Shown in pieces: positions 30,899-40,884 of a stretch of 64,000 nt of DNA. The stretch comes from Fragilariopsis cylindrus CCMP1102 (Eukaryota; Bacillariophyta; Bacillariophyceae; Bacillariales; Bacillariaceae), in assembly GCA_900095095.1 (NCBI GenBank), contig FMBT01000302.1, positions 558,001 through 622,000 of the forward strand. Reading direction: 5' to 3'. A program made the position numbers and the translations under genes. Under the pieces are notes generated by a model. It worked only from the letters and a program-made list of their open reading frames with translations. It was not told where the DNA came from and ran no database searches. Positions within the stretch are counted from its first letter, which is position 1. Each line of letters begins with the position of its first letter.

Positions 30899-31876
30899 AT
30901 GTCGCAATCCAACAATGATAGTAGCAATAATGCACCAGAATCTTCAGAACAGCTTCTGAATTGGTCAATGCTGGATGAACCATCGATCATTGAATACTGT
31001 AGGAACTCATTACGTGATGATGGTGTTATGGTATTAAAAGATTTTACAACACAGTATGGACTAAATAATTTAAAAGATGAGATTCTTTCTGTACCATATA
31101 GTGATATTCAAAAGGATTGTACGCCATGGCAAGATCAAGGTGATCATACAAATTATTTATCATCACATCCACGTAATTTCATGATGAAAAAAGTATCCGC
31201 CGCATTTGTTGGACGAAAAACGCTTGAACATGATACAACCGATCGACTGTGTATGTCAATTTATAATGATGAGAATAATAATAATAAGAAGAAAGTGAGT
31301 GATGAGAATGAGAATGAGAATAAGGATGAAAGATTATTACATTTTTTATCATCTGTTGCAGATACAAAGTTATATAAATCAACAGATGAGAATGGATCAG
31401 TATATTCATATAGGATCCATCCTAATCATAACGCACCATGGCATTTCGATGAAAGCCCATATACAGCTATCCTGTATTTACAAAATACTGAAGAAGGATG
31501 TGGTGGTGAATTTGAATACATACCATGGTGTCGTCCAACTTCGTCCAAAGATGATGTTAAAGGACATGATATTGTTAGGACCGTATTGATGGATGGCGGC
31601 GGCATGGAGAACGAAGAGGACGATGACACGAATAATAAAAGCGGCGTTGTAATGAAACGAATTAATGTCGAACCGGGTAGTCTTATATTTTTCAATGGTT
31701 CACGTACATTTCATCGTGCAGCACCTATTACTGGTCCAACTATCCGTATCGGATTAGTCTTTACATATAGTGATATAAAAGGATTTATGAATTCTGATGA
31801 TGTTAAAGATAATAATAAATGGGACCCTGTGGATGCCACAGCTACAGAATGTTTGGTAGAATCATCCGAAAAGTAA
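30899..31876 (+). CDS. 2-oxoglutarate/Fe(II)-dependent dioxygenase (ArpA-like hydroxylase type)
   Basis: 325 aa. Fe(II) ligands are visible as H182 and D184 in WHFDESPYTAILYLQ and H272 in RTFHRAAPITG; R283 in TIRIGLVF is the 2OG-binding arginine. The EGGEFEYIPW-like stretch (CGGEFEYIPW, about 201-210) is typical of ArpA/HalD-related oxygenases. HalD-type halogenases replace the metal Asp with Gly, so the Asp here points to hydroxylation, not halogenation. Substrate unknown; free amino acids are used by characterised relatives. Two hydrophilic Asn/Lys/Glu inserts (about 123-145 and 232-250) are diatom-style expansions. There is no signal peptide, so it is likely cytosolic. One clean exon. Confidence 0.83.
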   Translation: MSQSNNDSSNNAPESSEQLLNWSMLDEPSIIEYCRNSLRDDGVMVLKDFTTQYGLNNLKDEILSVPYSDIQKDCTPWQDQGDHTNYLSSHPRNFMMKKVSAAFVGRKTLEHDTTDRLCMSIYNDENNNNKKKVSDENENENKDERLLHFLSSVADTKLYKSTDENGSVYSYRIHPNHNAPWHFDESPYTAILYLQNTEEGCGGEFEYIPWCRPTSSKDDVKGHDIVRTVLMDGGGMENEEDDDTNNKSGVVMKRINVEPGSLIFFNGSRTFHRAAPITGPTIRIGLVFTYSDIKGFMNSDDVKDNNKWDPVDATATECLVESSEK

Positions 31877-32437
31877 AGTGAAATACAAATGAACTACTGT
31901 CATAAGCAAGCATGCCCCTCACGATTATTTTAACAACGGCTCTCACATATAGCTTACCGTGCGTAGCATTACGATGTGAGGAAAGTCTCGTCCTGTGTGG
32001 TTGAGACAATGACGACAATGGCTGGGAAAGTCATGCGAAATGCATTCTAAAATACGGTTAATACATGAAGATGCAAAAGACGAGAGATCTTTCGTTTCTC
32101 AGTAAAAAATTATATATATATATCAATAAATATTATAGTTCTTCTTCGATTATATTATATACCTAAACAAATAATAAACACCACACAATCCCGTGAGAAA
32201 ATAGACAGTGGTACTACGGTGATAATTAATAGTTCTTTAAGGTTCTTCTTTTTCTTTCTTTTTCATCTTTTGTACCTCCTGCTTCATTTATTAGTTCGTA
32301 TTTTCGACGTCGTCAATTCTTGTCGAACGAAGGACGCTTGACTTGCCTTACTTCGTTGTGCTGATTTACTTTTACTTCTGCGTTGCCTTTTACTTTCTTG
32401 TTTACCTTTACTTGTGTTTGTATTGCATTGTATTGCA
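31877..32437. other. Convergent intergenic region
   Basis: Between the 3' ends of the oxygenase (+) and the LRR gene (-). Contains a short (TA)n run at about 32112-32123; no gene is supported. Confidence 0.6.
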
Positions 32438-32955
32438 TTACATGGAGTAGTAGCAATGCATATCACCACAACATAAACATTCAACTCTATCACAATCTAC
32501 ACCAAAACTATCAACGGGTGCATCACCATCATAACAGAATGATTCAGGCCAATCTCCCGTCAATGCATTGTTTTGGACGTAAAGTGTGTCTGTTTAGTAA
32601 ATATAATTGCAATGCAATATAGGGCAAGGAATGAAACAAAACGAAAGGGGATGCGATTCTGATCGTGAGTACAAGAAATAAAGTAAAACAATCATACAGC
32701 AACAAATAGGCAAGACTAGACAAAAACAATCTCACAATGATATGTCTATACGTACCGAGTCCACCTAATTCGATTGGTACAGTTCCAGTTAATTCATTGT
32801 TGTCTAGATACAATTTACCAAGTGTTGGCATCAATGACTGAAATACATTAGCACTGTATTGTAGCAAGGTAAGGTAAGGGGAGGTAGGAGGAAGAGAGAG
32901 AGAAAGTAAGATTTGTTGTTGTGAGTGGAATGCCATCATCTTATCTTGCTTTTTC

Positions 32956-32988
<33 letters not shown>

Positions 32989-34854
32989 AAATGAATAAAA
33001 TACGTACGGAATTGTACCATATAACTTGTTGTATTTCAATTCAATTGAACGTAACGAATTACCTAGTAATGTAAATTCGATTGGAATTTCACCAATAATA
33101 TTCAATTCATGAAAATCAATTCCCACTGGTAATTGACCAAATGATCCAAATCCACAATCTAATCGTTCCCAGGTACATAATGATGCAGTTGATTTAAACC
33201 AATTGTCCAGATCCATACTATTCTTCCATAATGGACCATTCATTTTATAATAAATGGATGCCATTGCCCAACGCCAAACAGATTCATTTGGATCTTTCAT
33301 TTCGTCATGAAATAATAACCATGCTGTTGCCTTTTGATTAGGTGTCATATCCATTATTGTTGTAGTTGGTGGTGGTGATGAATTTGAATTCGTATTTGTA
33401 TTCGAATTTGAATTTGAATCCAATCGATTAGCAGCAGCAGCAGCAGCAGCAGCAGTAATGGTCACACCAAAATTATCATCGTCGATCTGTCTACCACCAT
33501 CACCACCACCACCACCACTACCGAAAACGCCATTACCATTCATCATCATATCTTCATCTTGTACAGCAGTAGTTGGAATCCAATCACGTACAGCTTCACT
33601 AAATACGTATCCTACAATCAAATCTTCATAAAATGATGGATCGTTACGTAGTAGTTGGTCCTTCTTCAGATTATTATTACTATTATTACCGTATTGGTTG
33701 TTACTACCATCATCGTCATCATCATCATCAAGAAGTAGTAATTCACGAGTAATTTCATTTTCTTGTAAAGCAGAATAAACTAAATCCCATTCTTCTTTAA
33801 TTGATAACTTCGTCTTCGTCTTGGTACTACCACCGGTACTACTATTATTATCCTGTTCGATCTTGTTGGTACCTCCGCTACCGCTACCGCTACCGCTACC
33901 GCCACTACCACTACTACTGTTGCTTTTTGCTATTGCCACAAAAGTTGCTGTAATTGCCGCAATAATAACGACAGCAAAAACAATGATAGCAATTAAAAGT
34001 TCCTTTCGAGATAAGATTCCCTTTTGCTGTTCTTGTTCTTGTTGTTCTTGTTGACGTTGTTCTCGTTCTTGTCCTGCTTTCTCAATGGTGCCGTTGTCGT
34101 TGCCGCTGTTATGAGTTTCCTCAACAGTGTTGCTGTCGTCGTCATCATCATCACCTTTGATGACGTTAGTCATCTTAGCAGAAGACGACGACGACGACGA
34201 CCGCATAGGAGAAAATGAAGTAGCCTCGGAGGAATTAATAGTACGACCGGATAATGACTTCGATGATTTATTAGGAAACGAGAACCGGACAGGGGTGATA
34301 GCAGCTGTGTGAGTGTGAGTGTTGTTGTTGCTGCTGCTGTTGCTGTTGATCGCAGATGATGATCGAAGATAGGAGAATTCACCAATTTTAGGAGCGTATC
34401 GTGGATCGATATTCGATATATTAATATTCGGTGTCGGTCCATAATTATTGGTCTTGGTAGTTGTATCCCTGCTATTGCTACTACGACTGCTATTGTTGTT
34501 GTTGTTGTTGTTGTTGTTCATAATGGTGATGATCGGTTTATCTACACCGTCGTCGTTGTCGTCGCTGGTTGTTGTTGTTGGACGGTCAACAAAAGAACGG
34601 CTCGTCTTCTTTTTCTTCGGTGGTGTTGTAATCATCGGGGCCTTTTTTGCAGATGGTTTCAAATCACCATCCTTCAGTGATAGGAATAATCCGTCATCAT
34701 CACTACTATTAGTATTATTAGTATCTTCATCATCGAAATCATCTTTCATCTGATACGACATAATACCTTTGTGCTGCTGGTATTCTTCTTCAGCACAAGT
34801 AGTCCCATCAGGAATCGAAAAGATGTTGTTACCACTGGCATTTTTGCTCGTCAT
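32438..34854 (-). CDS. Single-pass membrane leucine-rich-repeat protein
   Basis: Three exons, 33008..34854, 32756..32853 and 32438..32589, join in consistent phase (donors GTACGT and GTACGT, acceptors ATACAG and AAACAG). The product is about 698 aa. A long Asn/Asp/Ser-rich cytosolic part (1-285) leads to a transmembrane helix (LLIAIIVFAVVIIAAITATF, about 290-310). A linker follows, then a domain with WLLFHDEM and WRWAMASIYYKMNGPLW, and then LRRs (GEIPIEFTLLGNSLRSIELK, KLYLDNNELTGTVPIELG, TLYVQNNALTGDWPESF). The end is a Cys cap (CDRVECLCCGDMHC). This layout is common in diatom LRR surface proteins, presumed receptors or adhesion proteins. The joins are well supported because each restores LRR periodicity. 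Confidence 0.85.
32956..32988. repeat. (GATA)n microsatellite in LRR intron 1
   Basis: About eight GATA units inside the first intron (32854..33007). Confidence 0.9.
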
Positions 34855-35649
34855 CGTTATTGTTGTTGTCGGTTGAATATATGAATATGAATAGATAGGC
34901 GGTCCTTTTTGTTGTTGTTGTTGTTGTTGTTGTTACTGTTGTTGTTACTGTTGTTGAAAACCAAGATCGTTTAGCATTACCGTTGTTAGGAAAAATGAAA
35001 CCACCGTAATATAAAGCGTGTGCGCTCTCAAGCACGACAACGCATTATTGGAAATAACGAAGTATACAAAAGATTTTTTACTACAATTTGTACTTACTAG
35101 GAAGTATTTTCTACGCGACTATTCACGATGGGACTTCGAGTGGCCGAGATAAAACGTGTCAAATCAAATAAATAAATGAATTCGATTTTTAACAAAAACA
35201 ATATATCGCTCAAGATTAAAGGCATATATAATAATATCTCGAATAACAACAGAATTATATAAGCTCAACTACGAATGAAAATTGCGTACAGCATTCTCAA
35301 ATTTAGAAAGGATTCTCAATTTCATCATCCTCAAAAGAAAGTAGGTGTAAACATTGTGTTAACAAGTTAACACATTGCATAGCGGCTTGGAATAATTGTT
35401 ATTGATGCTGGATAATAGATTGAGAAAGGATTAAGGATTTAATTACTGTGTACTTGCCCGCCTATTATGAAAAGCATATCAACCCAACAAAGTTTAGTAC
35501 TTGTAACTTTCTGTCCTCCTGAATGGTACTCCCTGTTAAATGCCACTAGTAGTGCATACCACTTATTGGTTCTTTCTCTTTTTAGTAGACCCCCTTTACT
35601 ACTACTTTCTGCATTCTACAAATCTGAGCAGCAAAGGGGGCTACAAACC
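34855..35649. other. Upstream region of the LRR gene
   Basis: Contains a (TTG)n microsatellite at about 34909-34960 and a small inverted repeat (GTAGACCCCCTTT...AAAGGGGGCTAC, about 35586-35644). No gene is supported. Confidence 0.55.
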
Positions 35650-36492
35650 TGTTATTTTCAGGCTGCAATATAATAGCTAATATTCAAAAAATGGACCAAA
35701 AGCACTGCACACTCACATTCCATAAATACTACAGTAGTTTTTTATGTATTCCATAAATACCACAGTAGTTTTTTATGTGGGAAAATATGTCAAATATTAT
35801 CTGATACTCTCAATGTATTAGATTTACTTGCAGTGCTGTGATAGTTTTCTGTAATTACCACACAGGAGATGTGAGACTTACCATTGTGCTGTCTATTGAT
35901 ATGATGCTGGTAGTTATTGAGTATTGTCAAACCTTCAATCACCACATATCTGCTAGATGAATTTTCTACTCATTCATACACTACTCCCCTCCTCCTTCTC
36001 CTCCTCACCTTACATCATCATTATGCTGCATTTAATTCATTTTTGAACTTCAGTATCAATGAATTTGCTGTCACAATACATTGTTCTAGGAAACTTTGGC
36101 AGATAAAAAGCTTGTTGAATAAAGAGACATTTTTTCAGTAAATTTTTGAGTCTTTTTTGAGTCCTGAGAGAAGAAAAAGTGCTTCTACAAGATGGAAGGG
36201 ATGACGGCAATGCAGGTGACAGCAATAATGTGTGTGTGGCAACCAAGTTAGAATACTACGAAGGTATGAAAATGACGGTCTCGCTGATACACCTGTCCTT
36301 GCATCGTGAAAGGAAGGATCAAAAATATTTTCTTATGTCAGATCTATGAGAAAATGTGATGTAGTACCAGCACATGCAAGTAGAAGTAAAGGAGTCTATA
36401 AAATTAAACAAATAAAAATAAGATCTAAGTAAATCGTTACAGTATCATTAGCGTATAGTCATTCAACACAAAACATAAGTTGCCATCACTAG
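35650..36492 (+). repeat. Dispersed repeat, copy A (about 840 bp)
   Basis: Matches 62378..63237 in inverted orientation along its whole length, with many small differences and indels. No conserved ORF spans both copies. It carries its own 31-bp tandem duplication (TATTCCATAAATAC(T/C)ACAG... at about 35725-35780), which copy B lacks. Class unknown; a solo LTR or non-autonomous element is possible. Confidence 0.85.
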
Positions 36493-36828
36493 TGAGCACC
36501 GAATACCAATAAACGGCTGATTCTGATGAATTTTTGGCTAGAAATAAAAAGGGTATATGTATGAAAAACACAAAAATGACAACATATCTACGAGGTACGA
36601 GGTACAGTTAAATTGTCACGAGAAAAGAGGTGTGCAAGATGGGGGTTGGCGAAGGACTTTACGAAAGCCCTCTCACTAAACGATAGCGCTCTCTCTCAAG
36701 AGGGGGTGCTAGGTCCCTTTTTCAGGGATATATGCCTCTTTAAAAAGACCCCAAATCTTGTCCCATTAACGAAGGAGAGCTGTTAATACTCTATGAACTT
36801 ATTTCATCTTTTTCAAATGATGTGCTCC
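36493..36828. other. Spacer between repeat copy A and the Copia element
   Basis: No gene is supported. The last five bases (GCTCC, 36824-36828) are the left target-site duplication of the Copia element. Confidence 0.6.
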
Positions 36829-37046
36829 TGTAGGCGTAAGGCGAGTGTCACTATGGAATGACCGACCAGGACAGACCATATGAGGGGTATGACCGACCAG
36901 GGTCAGACCACACATACACCGTACGAGTAGATATAGCCAATCATAGAGAGCTACTAAGCTCACTCTTCTAATAAACACTATTTACATACGTTAATAGCAT
37001 AGAAGGTCTTCAGTCTAGTGAACTTAGGTAGCTAGATACATTTACA
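36829..37046 (+). repeat. 5' LTR of the Copia element
   Basis: 218 bp, starts TGTAGGCGTAAG and ends TTTACA. It contains internal near-repeats of ATGACCGACCAGG. Sequence following it (GGTTATGAGAAC) sits where the primer-binding site should be. Confidence 0.95.
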
Positions 37047-37293
37047 GGTTATGAGAACATATATCTTTTATCACTGTTAAAAGATAATATAATAAAGATT
37101 AAACAACAGGGTTTCGTTATTAGCACACGACGTACATCGATATTAGCAACATCGGTGAAGACTTACGAAACAAGTTAGTGCACGTAAAACTGTACCAAAG
37201 CATACAAAACAGCGCGTGCGTTGACATAAAATTGCAAAAATCGCTTAAATAATAAATAAAAGCACAACAACAAATTTCTACAACACTTGTACC

Positions 37294-40200
37294 ATGACTA
37301 AAAAGACCAAGATCTCAAGAAAGTCGGGTAAGATGCAGACAAGTACATTGGACACAATGCCAATGTCACCACCGAGGGGTGGTAGGACAATACCTAAAGG
37401 TTTCATCCCTTATGAAGGAATCAGAGAGGAGGAGATCGAAGCACTAAAGTTAGTCTTTCCTCTGGACGGAAGCAATCCGTACAAGGATGACGCTTACAAT
37501 ATAAAACCTTTCATGCCATTTTCACGGTATGAAGAATCGGACCACCATGCACACCTCGTTACACTACATGATGAAGCACTGGAGGTAGACCTAAAGTATG
37601 TTGCCATCGAAAACTTAATAAAGCAGATGTTTAGTACACAACATGCATGGACCCCATCGACATGGACGACAGGAAGCAGATACCAGTATGCACCACCACT
37701 TCATGCAACCCTATTTCAATCAGAGCCACCGTATGAGAGAGTAGGAAAAGCAATCCGAATCGTTAAATCACCACCTTCCTCAGAGCCACCGTATGCGAGA
37801 AGAGGAAACGAACATCGAATCATTGAATCACCACCAAAGATACAACTGAAGGATTTAGATGAGGAAACCGAACTTGACTCCAGTGACACCGGAAGTGCAT
37901 GGACAGTGAAGAGTGCCAGGCAGAGAGAAAAGAGAGCAAGAGAAAGAGATGAAAGGAGCTCCTCTCGCCAGAAAGCGAAGCAGCGCCTAGCAAACTCAAA
38001 CTCACCACAGAAACTACCAACACAACGGGTACAAGACATATCATCACTATTCGATTCGGACGCAGAGGAATCAGAAGTAGAGAATGAAGAAGAGGTAGAT
38101 GATGACGTAAAGGAAGAACAAGAGGAGTTAGACGATGATGAAAAGGAAGAACTGGATGATACAATCAACAGACTAGAACAGCAAGAAGAGGTATACTTAC
38201 AGGAACAAGAGGAAACCAAAAGTGAGGTGCTCAATGACAACGACAGCAACCACACCACCAGCGTACTAGGAACAGATAACGAAAGCAGTAGACTTGGATC
38301 GAATAGCATAGACTTAGAAGAAATGATCGATAAGAGGATGGAAGAGATGATGAACAGAAAGATGGAAGTGAGATACAAAGATATGGACAAGAGGAACACC
38401 CGTATGCAACAGCTGGAAGAAAGTGCAAGTAAGCAATTGAAGATAACAAGACAAATGTTTACGGAAGCAGAATCAAAACTGTTGGAACTCACCTCAAAGA
38501 TTGATGAAGTCACAAGTCGGATTGAGGAAGCAACCACAACAATTGCAGAAGCAGATACGGCCACAACAGTCCTTGCAGACCACCTGGAAGCAGCACAAGT
38601 AGCCATGCAACTCATCAATACATCCAGGCAATTAACAGCAGCAGAGGCGACAGCCATGCGTTCGGGTGCAAAGAAACTGGCAAAGAAGTTAACCGACCAC
38701 ACGGATGCACTAGTACAAGATCTCCAAAACCACAAGGATGCACTAGCACAAGATCTCCAATGGACTCTATCTCAGCTAGATCCACTGAGAATCAAAACAT
38801 CACTGAATGAGGCCATAGTACGAATCAAATCAGCGAGTGATAGCTCCATCCTAGGACTGAGTGATATGGCACGATCAATCAATAAGGAAAGCCGGAAAAA
38901 TATCATCGTGGAAAATCGATTACAATCCATTGCAACCAAGACAGAACTAGCGACCTTCACCAAGAAAGCAACGGATGACTTGGTTATTACACTGCAAATG
39001 ATAGAAGACCAATCAAAAGCTGTATTAACAACCATAATCGATGGACCAGATTTTCGACAGATTATCAAAACTCAAATCCGGGCCTACATCAAAACATTCC
39101 CACAGGAAATGTCTGACGCACTGATGAAATTCTCGATAGATTTCTTCAAGGACAATGATACAATCGACCATTATATCAGAGGAGTAGCATCCTCAGTCAC
39201 AGACATAGGAGACATCACCGACAAGCTTGAAAGAGAAATCGATGGAATTGCCACGAAATGGATGAATAACAACGTAGGAGACATCACCACCGGCAACATT
39301 GAAAGAGAAGTAGACCGAATCGCGACGGAATGGATGCATACCAACGTAGATAAGGCAACGGATTGGACACAAACCAACGACGACAAGGAATTTCGACCAC
39401 GAGGAGGAGGACCACCTAAAACGGACCCAACTACAGAGGAAGAAAAATCGTACAACGAGAAAATGGGTGAGGATGATATTAGTACAGGAGAAACAGAAGA
39501 ATATACTGGCCTATTCTCAAAAGCAAACAAAAGATTTCAGGAAGAACAAGCAACACGAAAGGCCCGACAGGCAGAGGAAGCAGCGCTAGCAGAGACTAAG
39601 AGATTGGGACATATCTCGAAATCGATAACAAGGTTTGGCACCATGCCAATGCACAAACATTGTATACCAGTAAAGACAATGGTGACGATGGAACAAGCAA
39701 AACAACTGTACAACGAGATGTATGATGACTGTCTCATAGAAACATACCCACTCACCGGACTAAAATACCTATCACCAAAAGGATCATGCATACCACCAAT
39801 GCACAATGAAACGGATACTACCATCGCTACTATCAGCCATGCAATCATGAGACGACTGAAAGTTATCATACCAATCACAAATACAGTGATGCTTGACATA
39901 ATCAGTCCATATCACGAAGAACGAAATGGGTATGGAGCACTGTACGCGATCATGAGAAGGTCATGTGCGTTCATGAAACCCACCACACAAGGATGGGGAC
40001 CAACCTGGAGCAAAACAATGACCCCAAGTGCATATGTAGTAGCACTACAGGCATCGGTAGCAGAGCATGAAATGAGGCATAACACCACATACTCGGAAGT
40101 TCAACAGTCACAAGAAATGCTCCACCAAGCACTTCAATCGTACAATACATCAATTGCAACGAAATTAAGTGGAGACTTCAATCAATGGATCCTCGCACAT

Positions 40201-40635
40201 CCAAAGAAACCTCTACCCAATACTTGGAAGACAACAGGTCTGGCAGACCTATTTGCAGATTACCCCAACACATCCAACAACAAGATCAACACCTTGTCAA
40301 TCAACGCATTCGATGGAAAATCAAAGGAGAACGGATACTCAAAGGAAGGTAGCCAAAGATACTCCTTACGCAACAAGAAACAATGCGCATGTTGTAAGAT
40401 GGCAGGACATAGTATAGGTGATCAGATATGCAGAATCGGGGCACAAATATCACATGCAACAAAATTTGCAACAACGAATAAGGAAACTTACGACATAAAT
40501 GCAGATAAGTACTACAAGTCAAACCGTCCGGTAATGATTAACAGGGTCATGCGATCACTCCCAACCTCCGCAACAGATGAAACAATAAGAGAAGAGTGTG
40601 AGGAATGGATCAAGGACGATGAAGAAGATAACTGA
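37294..40635 (+). CDS. Copia gag-like protein
   Basis: Open frame of 1113 codons in the gag position. An acidic, coiled-coil-rich middle (Glu/Lys/Asp runs, regular heptads) precedes a C-terminal Cys/His knuckle of CxxCxxxxHx(6)C form, a variant of the nucleocapsid CCHC motif. It is much longer than typical Copia gag. Treated as part of the element fossil. Confidence 0.8.
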   Translation: MTKKTKISRKSGKMQTSTLDTMPMSPPRGGRTIPKGFIPYEGIREEEIEALKLVFPLDGSNPYKDDAYNIKPFMPFSRYEESDHHAHLVTLHDEALEVDLKYVAIENLIKQMFSTQHAWTPSTWTTGSRYQYAPPLHATLFQSEPPYERVGKAIRIVKSPPSSEPPYARRGNEHRIIESPPKIQLKDLDEETELDSSDTGSAWTVKSARQREKRARERDERSSSRQKAKQRLANSNSPQKLPTQRVQDISSLFDSDAEESEVENEEEVDDDVKEEQEELDDDEKEELDDTINRLEQQEEVYLQEQEETKSEVLNDNDSNHTTSVLGTDNESSRLGSNSIDLEEMIDKRMEEMMNRKMEVRYKDMDKRNTRMQQLEESASKQLKITRQMFTEAESKLLELTSKIDEVTSRIEEATTTIAEADTATTVLADHLEAAQVAMQLINTSRQLTAAEATAMRSGAKKLAKKLTDHTDALVQDLQNHKDALAQDLQWTLSQLDPLRIKTSLNEAIVRIKSASDSSILGLSDMARSINKESRKNIIVENRLQSIATKTELATFTKKATDDLVITLQMIEDQSKAVLTTIIDGPDFRQIIKTQIRAYIKTFPQEMSDALMKFSIDFFKDNDTIDHYIRGVASSVTDIGDITDKLEREIDGIATKWMNNNVGDITTGNIEREVDRIATEWMHTNVDKATDWTQTNDDKEFRPRGGGPPKTDPTTEEEKSYNEKMGEDDISTGETEEYTGLFSKANKRFQEEQATRKARQAEEAALAETKRLGHISKSITRFGTMPMHKHCIPVKTMVTMEQAKQLYNEMYDDCLIETYPLTGLKYLSPKGSCIPPMHNETDTTIATISHAIMRRLKVIIPITNTVMLDIISPYHEERNGYGALYAIMRRSCAFMKPTTQGWGPTWSKTMTPSAYVVALQASVAEHEMRHNTTYSEVQQSQEMLHQALQSYNTSIATKLSGDFNQWILAHPKKPLPNTWKTTGLADLFADYPNTSNNKINTLSINAFDGKSKENGYSKEGSQRYSLRNKKQCACCKMAGHSIGDQICRIGAQISHATKFATTNKETYDINADKYYKSNRPVMINRVMRSLPTSATDETIREECEEWIKDDEEDN

Positions 40636-40884
40636 CAAGCATGCTGTCCCGAGAGATCGGTCCAGCCAGCACGTAAGAAAACACCACACATACCATCGTC
40701 ACCATCAGACAAATCAATAAAAGGAAATATAATAATCAACAAACTATCAAAACAACAACAACGACAAACGATATCAAATGACGTACCACACCACATCAAC
40801 CATAACAATCATAACTACTGCTTTGTTGAAGCCCATACGAAGGATTTACAGGAACAACAAGCAGCAAATGATACCATCGTCCAG

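Noticed and set aside
32544-33020. 158-codon minus ORF
   Set aside because: Only 32756-32853 is coding (LRR exon 2); the rest is intron, including the GATA microsatellite.
35650-36492. Reading copy A of the dispersed repeat as a gene
   Set aside because: Its ORFs are short and not preserved end to end in copy B, so non-coding repeat is the better explanation.
37716-38735. 339-codon minus ORF
   Set aside because: Antisense shadow of the gag coiled-coil region; Ser-rich because of mirrored codons.
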